Shown piece after piece: positions 42,485 to 50,321 of a stretch of 64,000 nucleotides of DNA. The DNA comes from Candidatus Photodesmus blepharonis. Its GTDB lineage: Bacteria > Pseudomonadota > Gammaproteobacteria > Enterobacterales > Vibrionaceae. The translations under genes were made by a program, and so were the position numbers. Within the stretch, counting starts at the first letter, position 1; each line of letters opens with the position of its first letter. The notes under the pieces were generated by a model, which did no database searches, had not been told where the DNA came from, and saw only the letters and a list, made by a program, of their open reading frames with translations. The stretch lies in contig NZ_JGVK01000001.1 of NCBI RefSeq assembly GCF_000731795.2, positions 48,243 to 112,242 of the forward strand, read 5' to 3'.

Positions 42485-43916
42485 TGACCTCTAAACGCTT
42501 CGAAAAAGCATTGCGAATTGAAATTATGCTAATACTCGTAAAAAAAGCGCTATAGTATGAAATAGCAAGATTTGTAACGATTCCAAAAATGAGGATTACA
42601 GTAAGCGGAAAAAAACTTTTGACGGTAAAGTTGAGCCATAGACAAGTTATAGTAACTAGTAGAATTGCTGCAAGTGCACAGTATTGATACGGCAGTGGTT
42701 CCAATAATTGGCTGCAATAAAATACCAACGAAACACGTAATATTTGTGCGAGCATAATTGAAAGGAGAATGCCCCAAACACCATGTAATGACATTATCCA
42801 GCACAAATAAAGTCCTAAGCTAGTGCAGACGAGGTCGATTTTAAGCATCCACTGTGTTTTTTTACTATTTAGTATTCCAATATTAATGAGATTGCTAATT
42901 TCTTTTAAAAGAGAAATGAAAATGGTACCTATGACTAAGTAACAAGCGTCATAGTAACTTTTTGGTAATGCTGATTGAATAAATATTTGACTTATATAAG
43001 TGACAAAGATTGCGGAAAGAACGATATAAACAAGACCACATTGGGTTATTTTGATTGTGTATGACTTACCTTTTTCTGATAATACTTGAAAACGTTTAGG
43101 TATCCACCACATACAAAAAGGTTGGACAAGAATGCACATTGCAAGCGAAAATTTGGCAGAAATGGAGTATAACCCAAGACTTTCCATTGAGATACTATAG
43201 CCGATTATCCATTTTTCTGCTCCAGTTAATCCAAATGTGATCATTGTTGATAACATCAATGGAGTAGAATAGGATAAAAGTTTCTTCAATTCCTCAAATT
43301 TCCCAAAATTCCATTGGAAACGGTTTATAAATTGAAGTAATGCCAATTGTAGGAATGTAGATGCAACACCAACCATATAGAAGAGTGTTATGTTCGGAGA
43401 AATTCTTAGGATAAGAAATATACCAGCTAGTTGAATGAGACAAGATAACGTGTTAATGATCAAAAGCGTGAAAGCTTTATCTTGTAAACGTAACCATGCA
43501 GTACTTATGCTAAGTGCAGTTTCAAAACAGAGTACAAGGCAAACGAGTAGGATTTCTATTTTGCTTAGCATGCGATTTATATGCGGAAACATGAATAAGA
43601 ATGATGCAATTAAAATAGCCATACTAGTCGATAAAATTAATGAGGTTGAGTAAATTTCACTGGCTTTTTCAAATCGATATTTAGGGTCCTTTAAACAACC
43701 TACGAAGCGATATAAATTTTCATGCATAGCAAATCCTGACAATAAACAAAGAAACATTGATGTTGTAACTAAGATTTCTAGCTTACCTAACTGATTAGGT
43801 GTAAAATGATTCGTGATAATGGGTAGCATAATTAATGATGTACCCTTGGTTAAGAGTAAGCTTATTGCATAAATCAAAATATTCTTAATAGATCTGGGTA
43901 AAGTGTGTAGATGCAT
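42474..43916 (-). CDS. sypK: SypK: polysaccharide flippase (Wzx/PST family)
   Basis: A 480-residue protein with about 12-14 hydrophobic helices and no catalytic motif, fitting the MATE-like polysaccharide transporter family. The N-terminal region includes LLTKGTSLIMLPIITNHFTPNQLGKLE-type sequence, typical of Wzx proteins. It would move undecaprenyl-linked repeat units to the periplasmic face for SypL. It is positioned between sypJ and sypL as in A. fischeri. Confidence 0.87.
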   Translation of the reverse strand: MHLHTLPRSIKNILIYAISLLLTKGTSLIMLPIITNHFTPNQLGKLEILVTTSMFLCLLSGFAMHENLYRFVGCLKDPKYRFEKASEIYSTSLILSTSMAILIASFLFMFPHINRMLSKIEILLVCLVLCFETALSISTAWLRLQDKAFTLLIINTLSCLIQLAGIFLILRISPNITLFYMVGVASTFLQLALLQFINRFQWNFGKFEELKKLLSYSTPLMLSTMITFGLTGAEKWIIGYSISMESLGLYSISAKFSLAMCILVQPFCMWWIPKRFQVLSEKGKSYTIKITQCGLVYIVLSAIFVTYISQIFIQSALPKSYYDACYLVIGTIFISLLKEISNLINIGILNSKKTQWMLKIDLVCTSLGLYLCWIMSLHGVWGILLSIMLAQILRVSLVFYCSQLLEPLPYQYCALAAILLVTITCLWLNFTVKSFFPLTVILIFGIVTNLAISYYSAFFTSISIISIRNAFSKRLEVNDV

Positions 43917-43957
43917 GATATTAATCTTATAATTCCCTCATAAACTTGAGATAAGCT

Positions 43958-45112
43958 TTAACAGGAATAGTTATTTAGATAATTAATGATTGCCTCATAG
44001 CAGTGTTCTGCGTGGTATAGCTCAGTTACTTTTAAAGCTGCTTGTCCAATGCGCTTTACGACATTTTGGTTATTACTTGCATATAAAATAGCATTAGCCA
44101 GTGATTTTGCGTTTTTTGGAGTATACTTAATACAATTAATATTGTTAGTTAGCTTAGTGTCCCAATACGCTCCATCCTTTGGAATTATTACACACATTCC
44201 AGCAGCCATAGCTTCCAGGACAGATAGTCCGAATGGTTCTTTTTGACTTGTTGAAATAAATATATTGCTATTTTTTCGAATAGAATCCAAATCTAAGGGT
44301 TCTTGATACCATTTAAAATTCTTCAATAAAATTGGAGCATGTGAAATTGGAAGATTGGTGTTATTTGGACGAATAAAGCAGATATTTGCAGTAAATGTTC
44401 TAGAAGATTCTAACATATTGGTTGCTGTAATAAGTAAGTCTAGACCTTTCCATTTAAGTAAAGACGCACTCCAAAAAATGATGGGCCGATTGTATTGACA
44501 TTGGGATGGCCAGCGATATTGAGGAATACCGTTGATGAATTCTTGGAATTGTTCGCTTTCTAAGATTTTGCTGCATTGAAAAATAGATTTTTCTTTAGAA
44601 GTTTTGGTTTCTAAGTAATGTGCTATAGCATTAATTAAACTTTGTTTTGCTGAAGGTAAGTAGAATGCTTTTTGTACACGAGTAAGGTTATTACCAATTG
44701 AACGTGATGGTGCTACCATTCCATGGATTATTTGGATGATAGAAATATTTTTAAGTTGTTTTATTAAATACAGAGCCATATCTGTTCCTGGACCTGATGC
44801 TCCAAGAAAGTAGCTTACACGGGGAATACGTATTAATTTATAAAAGAGTAATAAAGCAAGCGAAAACTGTTTTAGCCAAAATATACAACCAGAGTTATCT
44901 TTACTTAAATAATTAAGGTAAGGAAGCGAATATATTGACACTTCATGGTGTTCTAAAAAATGTATGTTTTCCCAAGATCTTCTATCCATAGTTATGATAG
45001 TGAACTTAATTTTTGTTGAATTAGTCAATGTAAGTATATCTCTTGTAGCAATTTTAGATCCCCCATTAAAAGAGATTGGATCAAATACTAGGCAATGATG
45101 TTTAGAACGCAT
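43958..45112 (-). CDS. sypJ: SypJ: family-4 glycosyltransferase
   Basis: A 384-residue GT-B enzyme with the donor-binding E-x7-E in EPFGLSVLE (about 288-296), followed by AMAAGMCVIIPKDGAYWD. The N-terminal domain has the glycine-rich SFNGGSKIATRD loop at about 14-25. Its donor and acceptor sugars are unknown. It begins 10 bp after the sypI stop. Confidence 0.87.
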   Translation of the reverse strand: MRSKHHCLVFDPISFNGGSKIATRDILTLTNSTKIKFTIITMDRRSWENIHFLEHHEVSIYSLPYLNYLSKDNSGCIFWLKQFSLALLLFYKLIRIPRVSYFLGASGPGTDMALYLIKQLKNISIIQIIHGMVAPSRSIGNNLTRVQKAFYLPSAKQSLINAIAHYLETKTSKEKSIFQCSKILESEQFQEFINGIPQYRWPSQCQYNRPIIFWSASLLKWKGLDLLITATNMLESSRTFTANICFIRPNNTNLPISHAPILLKNFKWYQEPLDLDSIRKNSNIFISTSQKEPFGLSVLEAMAAGMCVIIPKDGAYWDTKLTNNINCIKYTPKNAKSLANAILYASNNQNVVKRIGQAALKVTELYHAEHCYEAIINYLNNYSC

Positions 45113-45122
45113 GTTGATTTCT

Positions 45123-46316
45123 TTATCTTAGTTTATTGAAAATAAAGGTTTTTATCGGAGATATAGCTTGAAAGAACGAAGTTTTTTCTTGTTGTTTTTC
45201 AGATAGAATATTGTGATAAATAGTTTCAATTCGCTGTATATTACGTGCAATTGTATGATGAGTTAGTATTTGTTTTCTTGCTTTAATTCCCATAATTTTC
45301 GAAAGTTCTGGATTTTCGAGTATATCGAGCATAGCTTTGATCAGTGGTAGAGTTCCCGAATTTTTATATAACAGCCCATTTTTTTTGTGAGTGATTATTT
45401 CTGGGATGCCTCCTTCATTGGGAGCGACAATTGGGAGTGCAGCTAAGGCAGCTTCGGCTATTACTAAACCAAACGCTTCTTTGTGAGATCCGCTAACAAA
45501 AGCATTTGTATTTTTTAACCAGCCTTGAGTGTTCTTTTGTACACCAACAAAATGCACATGTTGTTTTAAATTTAATTGATTGGTTTGTTGCTTGAGACAA
45601 TGACGCAAAGGACCGTCACCAATAACTATTAGATGAATATAGGGATATTTAAATATTAAGTGGTATAACGCATTAATAATTCGATCGATACCTTTTCTAT
45701 GGATAAGCGATCCTATAGTGGTAAAAATGAAGCTGTTTTCTGGAAGGTCCAGTTTAGATTTAATATCGATTGTTTTATGTTGAGATAAACGCTCAATATC
45801 TATTCCATTAGGAATGATAGACAGACGGTGATCTGGATATCCATCAGAAATAAGTTGGTGTGTAATAGCTTTGCTTACAGCAATGATTCTAGGAGAAAAA
45901 TGTAGACCTAAAGTAAGCCTTTCATATGCTGAATAGTCGCTATGCAAGTGTGTAATCATTCGTATTTTAGTAAGTTTTGTTGCCGGATACATCCACTGAC
46001 AAGGTGCAGCACTGTTGACGTGCACCAAATCTATTTTTGCTTCAAGAATATATTTCTTAGCAAAATCAATTTGTTTTTTCCAGGATATAAGATCAAATCT
46101 AGGCGTTTTCCAACCCAGTAAAACAGAAAAAGAGCTAAGTTTGCTATAGACTCCTATTTTGTTAGCTGTACGATATATAGATGTGTTGTTTGTCCATAAG
46201 AAAAGGGTATAGTGCCTTCTATCTATATTGAGCATCAAATCCAACAAGCACCGTTCACTACCTCTAATCCAATTTTCACCATAATGAACAAATAGTATAC
46301 GTTTGTTTTTTTTCAT
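45123..46316 (-). CDS. sypI: SypI: family-4 glycosyltransferase
   Basis: A 397-residue GT-B enzyme. The N-terminal acceptor domain starts at RILFVHYGENWIRGSERCLLDLM. The donor domain has FTTIGSLIHRKGIDRII (about 192-208) and the E-x7-E motif EAFGLVIAE. It is preceded by 140 bp containing a clear sigma-54 promoter, so it probably heads its own transcription unit, as sypI does in A. fischeri. Confidence 0.88.
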   Translation of the reverse strand: MKKNKRILFVHYGENWIRGSERCLLDLMLNIDRRHYTLFLWTNNTSIYRTANKIGVYSKLSSFSVLLGWKTPRFDLISWKKQIDFAKKYILEAKIDLVHVNSAAPCQWMYPATKLTKIRMITHLHSDYSAYERLTLGLHFSPRIIAVSKAITHQLISDGYPDHRLSIIPNGIDIERLSQHKTIDIKSKLDLPENSFIFTTIGSLIHRKGIDRIINALYHLIFKYPYIHLIVIGDGPLRHCLKQQTNQLNLKQHVHFVGVQKNTQGWLKNTNAFVSGSHKEAFGLVIAEAALAALPIVAPNEGGIPEIITHKKNGLLYKNSGTLPLIKAMLDILENPELSKIMGIKARKQILTHHTIARNIQRIETIYHNILSEKQQEKTSFFQAISPIKTFIFNKLR

Positions 46317-46354
46317 CGTGAGTGTTAATTTCTACAGTACTTTTTATGGAGAGC

Positions 46355-46370
46355 TGCAAAGGAAAGGCCA
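46355..46370 (-). promoter_or_regulatory. Sigma-54 promoter of sypI
   Basis: Minus-strand TGGCCTTTCCTTTGCA has GG and GC spaced by 10 bases and is close to the consensus TGGCAC-N5-TTGCA (the TTTGCA half is perfect). The predicted start is near 46345, about 29 nt before the sypI ATG. It is the best sigma-54 match in the window. Confidence 0.8.
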
Positions 46371-46442
46371 ATAGATGCTTGTCAGCCTATTAAATATATT
46401 TATTTGTAATTTAGTTTGAGCGTTTATTTATTTTGACAATTT

Positions 46443-46457
46443 TTTCAAAATGAGAAT
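46443..46457 (-). promoter_or_regulatory. SypG-enhancer-like element upstream of sypI
   Basis: Minus-strand TTCTCATTTTGAAAA fits TTCTCA-N3-TG and shares the following TGAAA with the sypA and sypP sites. It lies about 80 bp upstream of the -24 element and touches the sypH stop codon. Confidence 0.6.
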
Positions 46458-47509
46458 CAATTTTGATAAATTTGGAGAAGCTTAGGAATGATGTTGTTAA
46501 CAGAGTAATTTTTTTGAATGGTTTCTATAGCTTTTTGACGAATAAACATTTTTCTGGTTTTAGAGAGTGTAATCCACTTTTGTATACCATTAACCAATTC
46601 TCGATCGTTTGTGGCAAGAAAACCATTGTATGAAGATTGAATGAGCACAGGTAGCTCACCAACGTTAACAGCGCACACTGGAATTCCTCTGGCCATAGCT
46701 TCGAGTGCTACCATAGGCATACCTTCATATCGAGAGCAGATGATCAGGATTCCAATATTTTTCCACACATGATTCATATCTTTTTGATATCCATGAAGAA
46801 TAAGATTGCGGGGTTTATCAATGAGTATTTTTTTCTTCATTGGGCCCTCTCCATAGCAATGAAAATACTCTTTAGGAAAATATTTGGCAATTTTTACTAG
46901 CTTGTCTGGTCCTTTTTCATAGCTTAATCTGCCAACGAATGCTATTTCATCCCCTTGGCTTTTTGTTATATTGTCAAACGAGATAAAATTGTGCAGTAGG
47001 TATGAAGAAGAAGGTAATTTATTTTGGATTGATTGACTGACAGCCAAACATGTATTAGAAAGATTAGAACTATAACGATCCAAAAAATCATATAGCCATA
47101 TTTTTCCTTTAGATGTCTCACCTGCATGATAAGTAGAAATTTGCTTTATTCTCATAGTAGGCGATAGACATCGAATAATCCTTCCGTATAAATTTGCTTT
47201 ATAACCGTGGGTGTGAATTAGGCTTGGCTTAGTAAATTTAATTGCAAGTCTTAGTGATTTGAATTCGTTTGATGAAGGGAAGGATATATTTGAGAAAAAG
47301 TATGGGATAGACGAAATGCGAAGTTGTTCTTCTAAAGGAGTTGGGGTAGAATAGTGAGCAATAAACACCACCTGCACGGCGACGCGATATTTTTTTAATC
47401 CTTTTGCCAATTGAAGTACATGAGCTTCGATACCACCGTAAGTTAAGCTGTCAATTAAAAGCCATATTTTTTTTTGATTTATACTAAAACTACGTTCTTT
47501 CGTGCTCAT
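46457..47509 (-). CDS. sypH: SypH: family-4 glycosyltransferase
   Basis: A 350-residue GT-B enzyme. IWLLIDSLTYGGIEAHVLQLA at the N-terminus is the glycine-rich acceptor loop. In the donor domain IAFVGRLSYEKGPDKLVKIAKYF is at about 189-211, and the E-x7-E motif EGMPMVALE follows near 262. The gene overlaps the sypG end by 20 bp, so it is likely translated from the sypA-initiated transcript. Confidence 0.88.
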   Translation of the reverse strand: MSTKERSFSINQKKIWLLIDSLTYGGIEAHVLQLAKGLKKYRVAVQVVFIAHYSTPTPLEEQLRISSIPYFFSNISFPSSNEFKSLRLAIKFTKPSLIHTHGYKANLYGRIIRCLSPTMRIKQISTYHAGETSKGKIWLYDFLDRYSSNLSNTCLAVSQSIQNKLPSSSYLLHNFISFDNITKSQGDEIAFVGRLSYEKGPDKLVKIAKYFPKEYFHCYGEGPMKKKILIDKPRNLILHGYQKDMNHVWKNIGILIICSRYEGMPMVALEAMARGIPVCAVNVGELPVLIQSSYNGFLATNDRELVNGIQKWITLSKTRKMFIRQKAIETIQKNYSVNNIIPKLLQIYQN

Positions 47510-48944
47510 CCTCAGATTCCCAGGCTTGTTTTTTTCTATAAATAGTTGAGGGACTCAATTCTAGCAAAATTGCAGCATTTAATACGTTGCCATCGCAGTA
47601 ATTGATGGCATTCTGGATGTTTTCTCTTTCTATTTGCCACATGGGTCTAATAGCAATTGGTTTCCCTAAGGATAAGGAAGATTTAGAAAATTGATTAGTA
47701 GCTGGATTTATAGGAATAGTGCCTGAAATTTCGATAGGTTTTGAGATCATTTTGGATTTGTTAACTACCGATCCTTGATGTAAAATTTGTTCTGGTAAAT
47801 GATTGAGCGATAATCTAGTTTCATTGTTGAGTACTACAATATTACGGATAATGTTCTGCAGTTGCCTTATGTTACCTGGCCATGCATAATTTTGGAGAAG
47901 TAATTCTGCATCTTGATTAATTCCTGAGAATTTTTTTCCATCTTCTTTTGCATATTTTTTCAGAAAATGGTTAGCAAGAATGGCTATATCGTTACCCCGT
48001 TCTCTTAGAGGGGGCATTTCGATTGGTACAACATGGACACGGTAATAGAGATCTTCTCTAAATCGACCTCTTTCAACTTCAATTAAAGGATCACGGTTAG
48101 TCGCACAGATAATACGAATGTCAACTTTGATTTCTTTTGTTGCTCCTAAAGGGGTGAAAGTTCCAGTTTGCAAGAAACGCAGAAGTTTTTTTTGCATTTC
48201 AAAATCCATTTCACATAGTTCATCTAGAAAAAGTGTTCCTTTATCAGCTAAAGAGGCTGCTCCTTTTCTATCTGCAGTAGCTCCAGTAAAAGCTCCTTTC
48301 ACGTGACCAAAAACTTCACTTTCCATCAAATCTTTCGGTATGGCTCCACAATTTATTGTAATAAAAGGCTTTTTTTTACGCTTACTTTCACTGTGGATAG
48401 CTTCAGCGCAAACTTCTTTGCCTGTACCACTTTCACCATTAATAAAAACACTTGCATTTGTTGGAGCAACAGAATCGATGATTTTATACACAGTTTGCAT
48501 TGGAAGGCATGAACCGAGAAATCCATGAAAACGGATACGATCAAATTTATTTTCGATATCTTTAACTAAATGCTCAAATTTTACTTGTCTTAAATGAAGA
48601 GCAATGGACGTTTTTAATCTATCTGCTTTAATAGGTTTTTCTAAAAAATCTTTCGCACCTTTTTGCATTAGACTAACAGCAGTATTAATAGAACCATGAG
48701 CAGTTGCAATAACAACAGAAGTTGGTACTTGGTTTTCCGATATCCAATCTAAAATATCTTCACCAGACATATCTGGAAGTCTTAAATCTAGTATTATTAA
48801 CTGAGGTAGGTTTCGTTCAATAAAATCAATAGCCTCTTTTCCGGTTTCTACATGAAATAGTTTAAATGGCTCATTTTTTACATATTGTTTGTAAAGAATT
48901 GCGAGAGATGTTGAGTCTTCTACTAGTAATACTTTAGGTTTCAT
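47490..48944 (-). CDS. sypG: SypG: sigma-54-dependent response regulator, activator of syp transcription
   Basis: An NtrC-class activator. The ATG at 48944 has AAGGA eight bases upstream and gives 484 residues; starts further up (49001, 48953) are less likely. The receiver domain has its phosphorylatable aspartate at Asp53 (ILDLRLPDM), the same residue number as in A. fischeri SypG. The AAA+ domain has Walker A GESGTGKE at about 170-177 and the sigma-54 loop GAFTGA at about 217-222. A Fis-type helix-turn-helix (NAAILLELSPSTIYRKKQAW) ends the protein. All activating parts are intact, so phosphorylation-dependent activation of the syp promoters is expected. Confidence 0.95.
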   Translation of the reverse strand: MKPKVLLVEDSTSLAILYKQYVKNEPFKLFHVETGKEAIDFIERNLPQLIILDLRLPDMSGEDILDWISENQVPTSVVIATAHGSINTAVSLMQKGAKDFLEKPIKADRLKTSIALHLRQVKFEHLVKDIENKFDRIRFHGFLGSCLPMQTVYKIIDSVAPTNASVFINGESGTGKEVCAEAIHSESKRKKKPFITINCGAIPKDLMESEVFGHVKGAFTGATADRKGAASLADKGTLFLDELCEMDFEMQKKLLRFLQTGTFTPLGATKEIKVDIRIICATNRDPLIEVERGRFREDLYYRVHVVPIEMPPLRERGNDIAILANHFLKKYAKEDGKKFSGINQDAELLLQNYAWPGNIRQLQNIIRNIVVLNNETRLSLNHLPEQILHQGSVVNKSKMISKPIEISGTIPINPATNQFSKSSLSLGKPIAIRPMWQIERENIQNAINYCDGNVLNAAILLELSPSTIYRKKQAWESEDEHERT

Positions 48945-49030
48945 GGAATTCATCCTTGATGATCGATCTGAAAATGAAACTTTATTTAATTGATTTAGCA
49001 TAGCTTTAAAACAAAAGGTAAAATTGCACT

Positions 49031-49456
49031 CTAAATTTTTGAGCTAGATGGAGTTTCGAAGCCTAGTTTTTTTCTATCTGCTAATGATTGAATTGATCGT
49101 CGTGCGAGTAATTGGAATTCAAATTCAGATTCAAATGCTTTATCAAGTTGTTTATTTAAACAAAATAGTTCAATTTTTTTCGCCATTTCAGATAATTGAC
49201 GATTGCCTAAAGCTAAAGCTGAAGCACTAAGATTGTGAGTTTCGAATTGTAGCATGGCGATATTTTTTCTATGAAAAGCTTCATGAATTTTTTCAAGACA
49301 AGAATACGATTCTCTTAAGTAACACTCAATAAGTAAAGGAATAACTTCAACACTGGTATCTTTGATGACTTGTTGTAAAATAGTTTCATCTACAAGATCC
49401 AAATTCTTTTGTGTGTTTGAAGTAGAGCATTTTTTTTTGGCTGTTTTACTTGGCAT
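49031..49456 (-). CDS. Stand-alone histidine phosphotransfer (Hpt) protein at the sypE-sypF position
   Basis: A 141-residue protein (ATG at 49456; an upstream TTG is less likely) made of a basic, unstructured N-terminus (PSKTAKKK) and a single Hpt-type helical bundle. The phosphoryl histidine would be His74 in FETHNLSASALALGN, matching the H-x-L-x2-S-A-x3-G pattern. It sits between sypD and sypG, where A. fischeri has sypE and then sypF, a large hybrid histidine kinase ending in an Hpt domain. The simplest reading is that it is the surviving Hpt tail of SypF. In A. fischeri that domain alone can relay phosphate from RscS to SypG. An independent LuxU-like origin is possible but less likely given position. 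Confidence 0.75.
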   Translation of the reverse strand: MPSKTAKKKCSTSNTQKNLDLVDETILQQVIKDTSVEVIPLLIECYLRESYSCLEKIHEAFHRKNIAMLQFETHNLSASALALGNRQLSEMAKKIELFCLNKQLDKAFESEFEFQLLARRSIQSLADRKKLGFETPSSSKI

Positions 49457-49631
49457 TTTAATTTCCAACTGAATATTTTATTCTTTTCTTTAATTAAGAA
49501 TAAGTTAATTTTCTAAAATTAGTTGAGATAGTTGCAGTAGTTTTTGTTTAATGCTCAAATTTTTAGAGGAGGAAAAAACTGATTTTGTACGGTTTAGTAA
49601 GGACGTGTATTTAAATGCAAAAAAACCTTTT

Positions 49632-50321
49632 TTAAGCTAATTGAGAGAGAAACTGGCTTTTGAGTAAGCGAACTTCGAGTTTATGACGTAAATTTTTTGA
49701 GATAAATGGAATTTTTTTAAGCCCACGAATAATTTCATGACTTAAAGAAGGCTGATCTTTTGCGTTAAACACAGTTCCAAGCAAAGAGATTTTTCTCAAT
49801 CTAAGCAATTTCATGGCACTTTCAATTTGGGTAGTTGTATTTATGTTTCCTCTGACCACTAGTATTGTTTTGTCACAGGCGCTAGCTACACTTTGAGCTG
49901 GAATATTTCTATGATTAATTTTTAGTAGAGGAGAAGTATCAATTACTATTCTTTCAAAGTTGTTTAGCCATTGTTCAATTCGTCTAGACATCATAAATGG
50001 ATCTTTATAGGCTAGTTCTGCTAATGGATCATTCGGAGTCGCTAAACCATTAAATAAACGATGACTATGCTTATGTTTGATCCAATGTTCCATTGCATCA
50101 CTTTGGTTTAATTTTAATGCATAGAATGCCGGATGAAACATATTTAGATCGACAAGTAACGTTTTGTATCCTGCAAGTAAATAACGTTCAGTTAATGCGG
50201 TTGCAATAGAAGTTACACCATCTCCTGATTGACAAGCTGTAATACATACTGATCTACAGTTATTAAATTCCGCAGCTAAATATATTTGTTCTATTTCAAT
50301 ATGTGTAGAAGGAATAGTCAT
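49632..50321 (-). CDS. sypD: SypD: CpsD/CapB-like ATPase partner of the chain-length protein
   Basis: A 229-residue cytoplasmic protein of the bacterial tyrosine-kinase (BY-kinase) fold. The Walker A' motif TLLVDLNMFHP with Asp58 and the Walker B-type VIDTSP are present. However, the Walker A loop reads SGDGVTS (32-38), with Val36 where BY-kinases have the ATP-binding lysine of GEGKS/T. There is also no tyrosine cluster at the C-terminus. It may therefore be a structural or nucleotide-sensing partner of SypO rather than a kinase. Its start overlaps the sypC stop by one base (TAATG). Confidence 0.88.
   Translation of the reverse strand: MTIPSTHIEIEQIYLAAEFNNCRSVCITACQSGDGVTSIATALTERYLLAGYKTLLVDLNMFHPAFYALKLNQSDAMEHWIKHKHSHRLFNGLATPNDPLAELAYKDPFMMSRRIEQWLNNFERIVIDTSPLLKINHRNIPAQSVASACDKTILVVRGNINTTTQIESAMKLLRLRKISLLGTVFNAKDQPSLSHEIIRGLKKIPFISKNLRHKLEVRLLKSQFLSQLA

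Noticed and set aside
49457..49631. Remnant of sypE or of the SypF kinase domain between sypD and the Hpt gene
   Set aside because: Only 175 bp, AT-rich, with no recognisable kinase, receiver or phosphatase motif in any frame.
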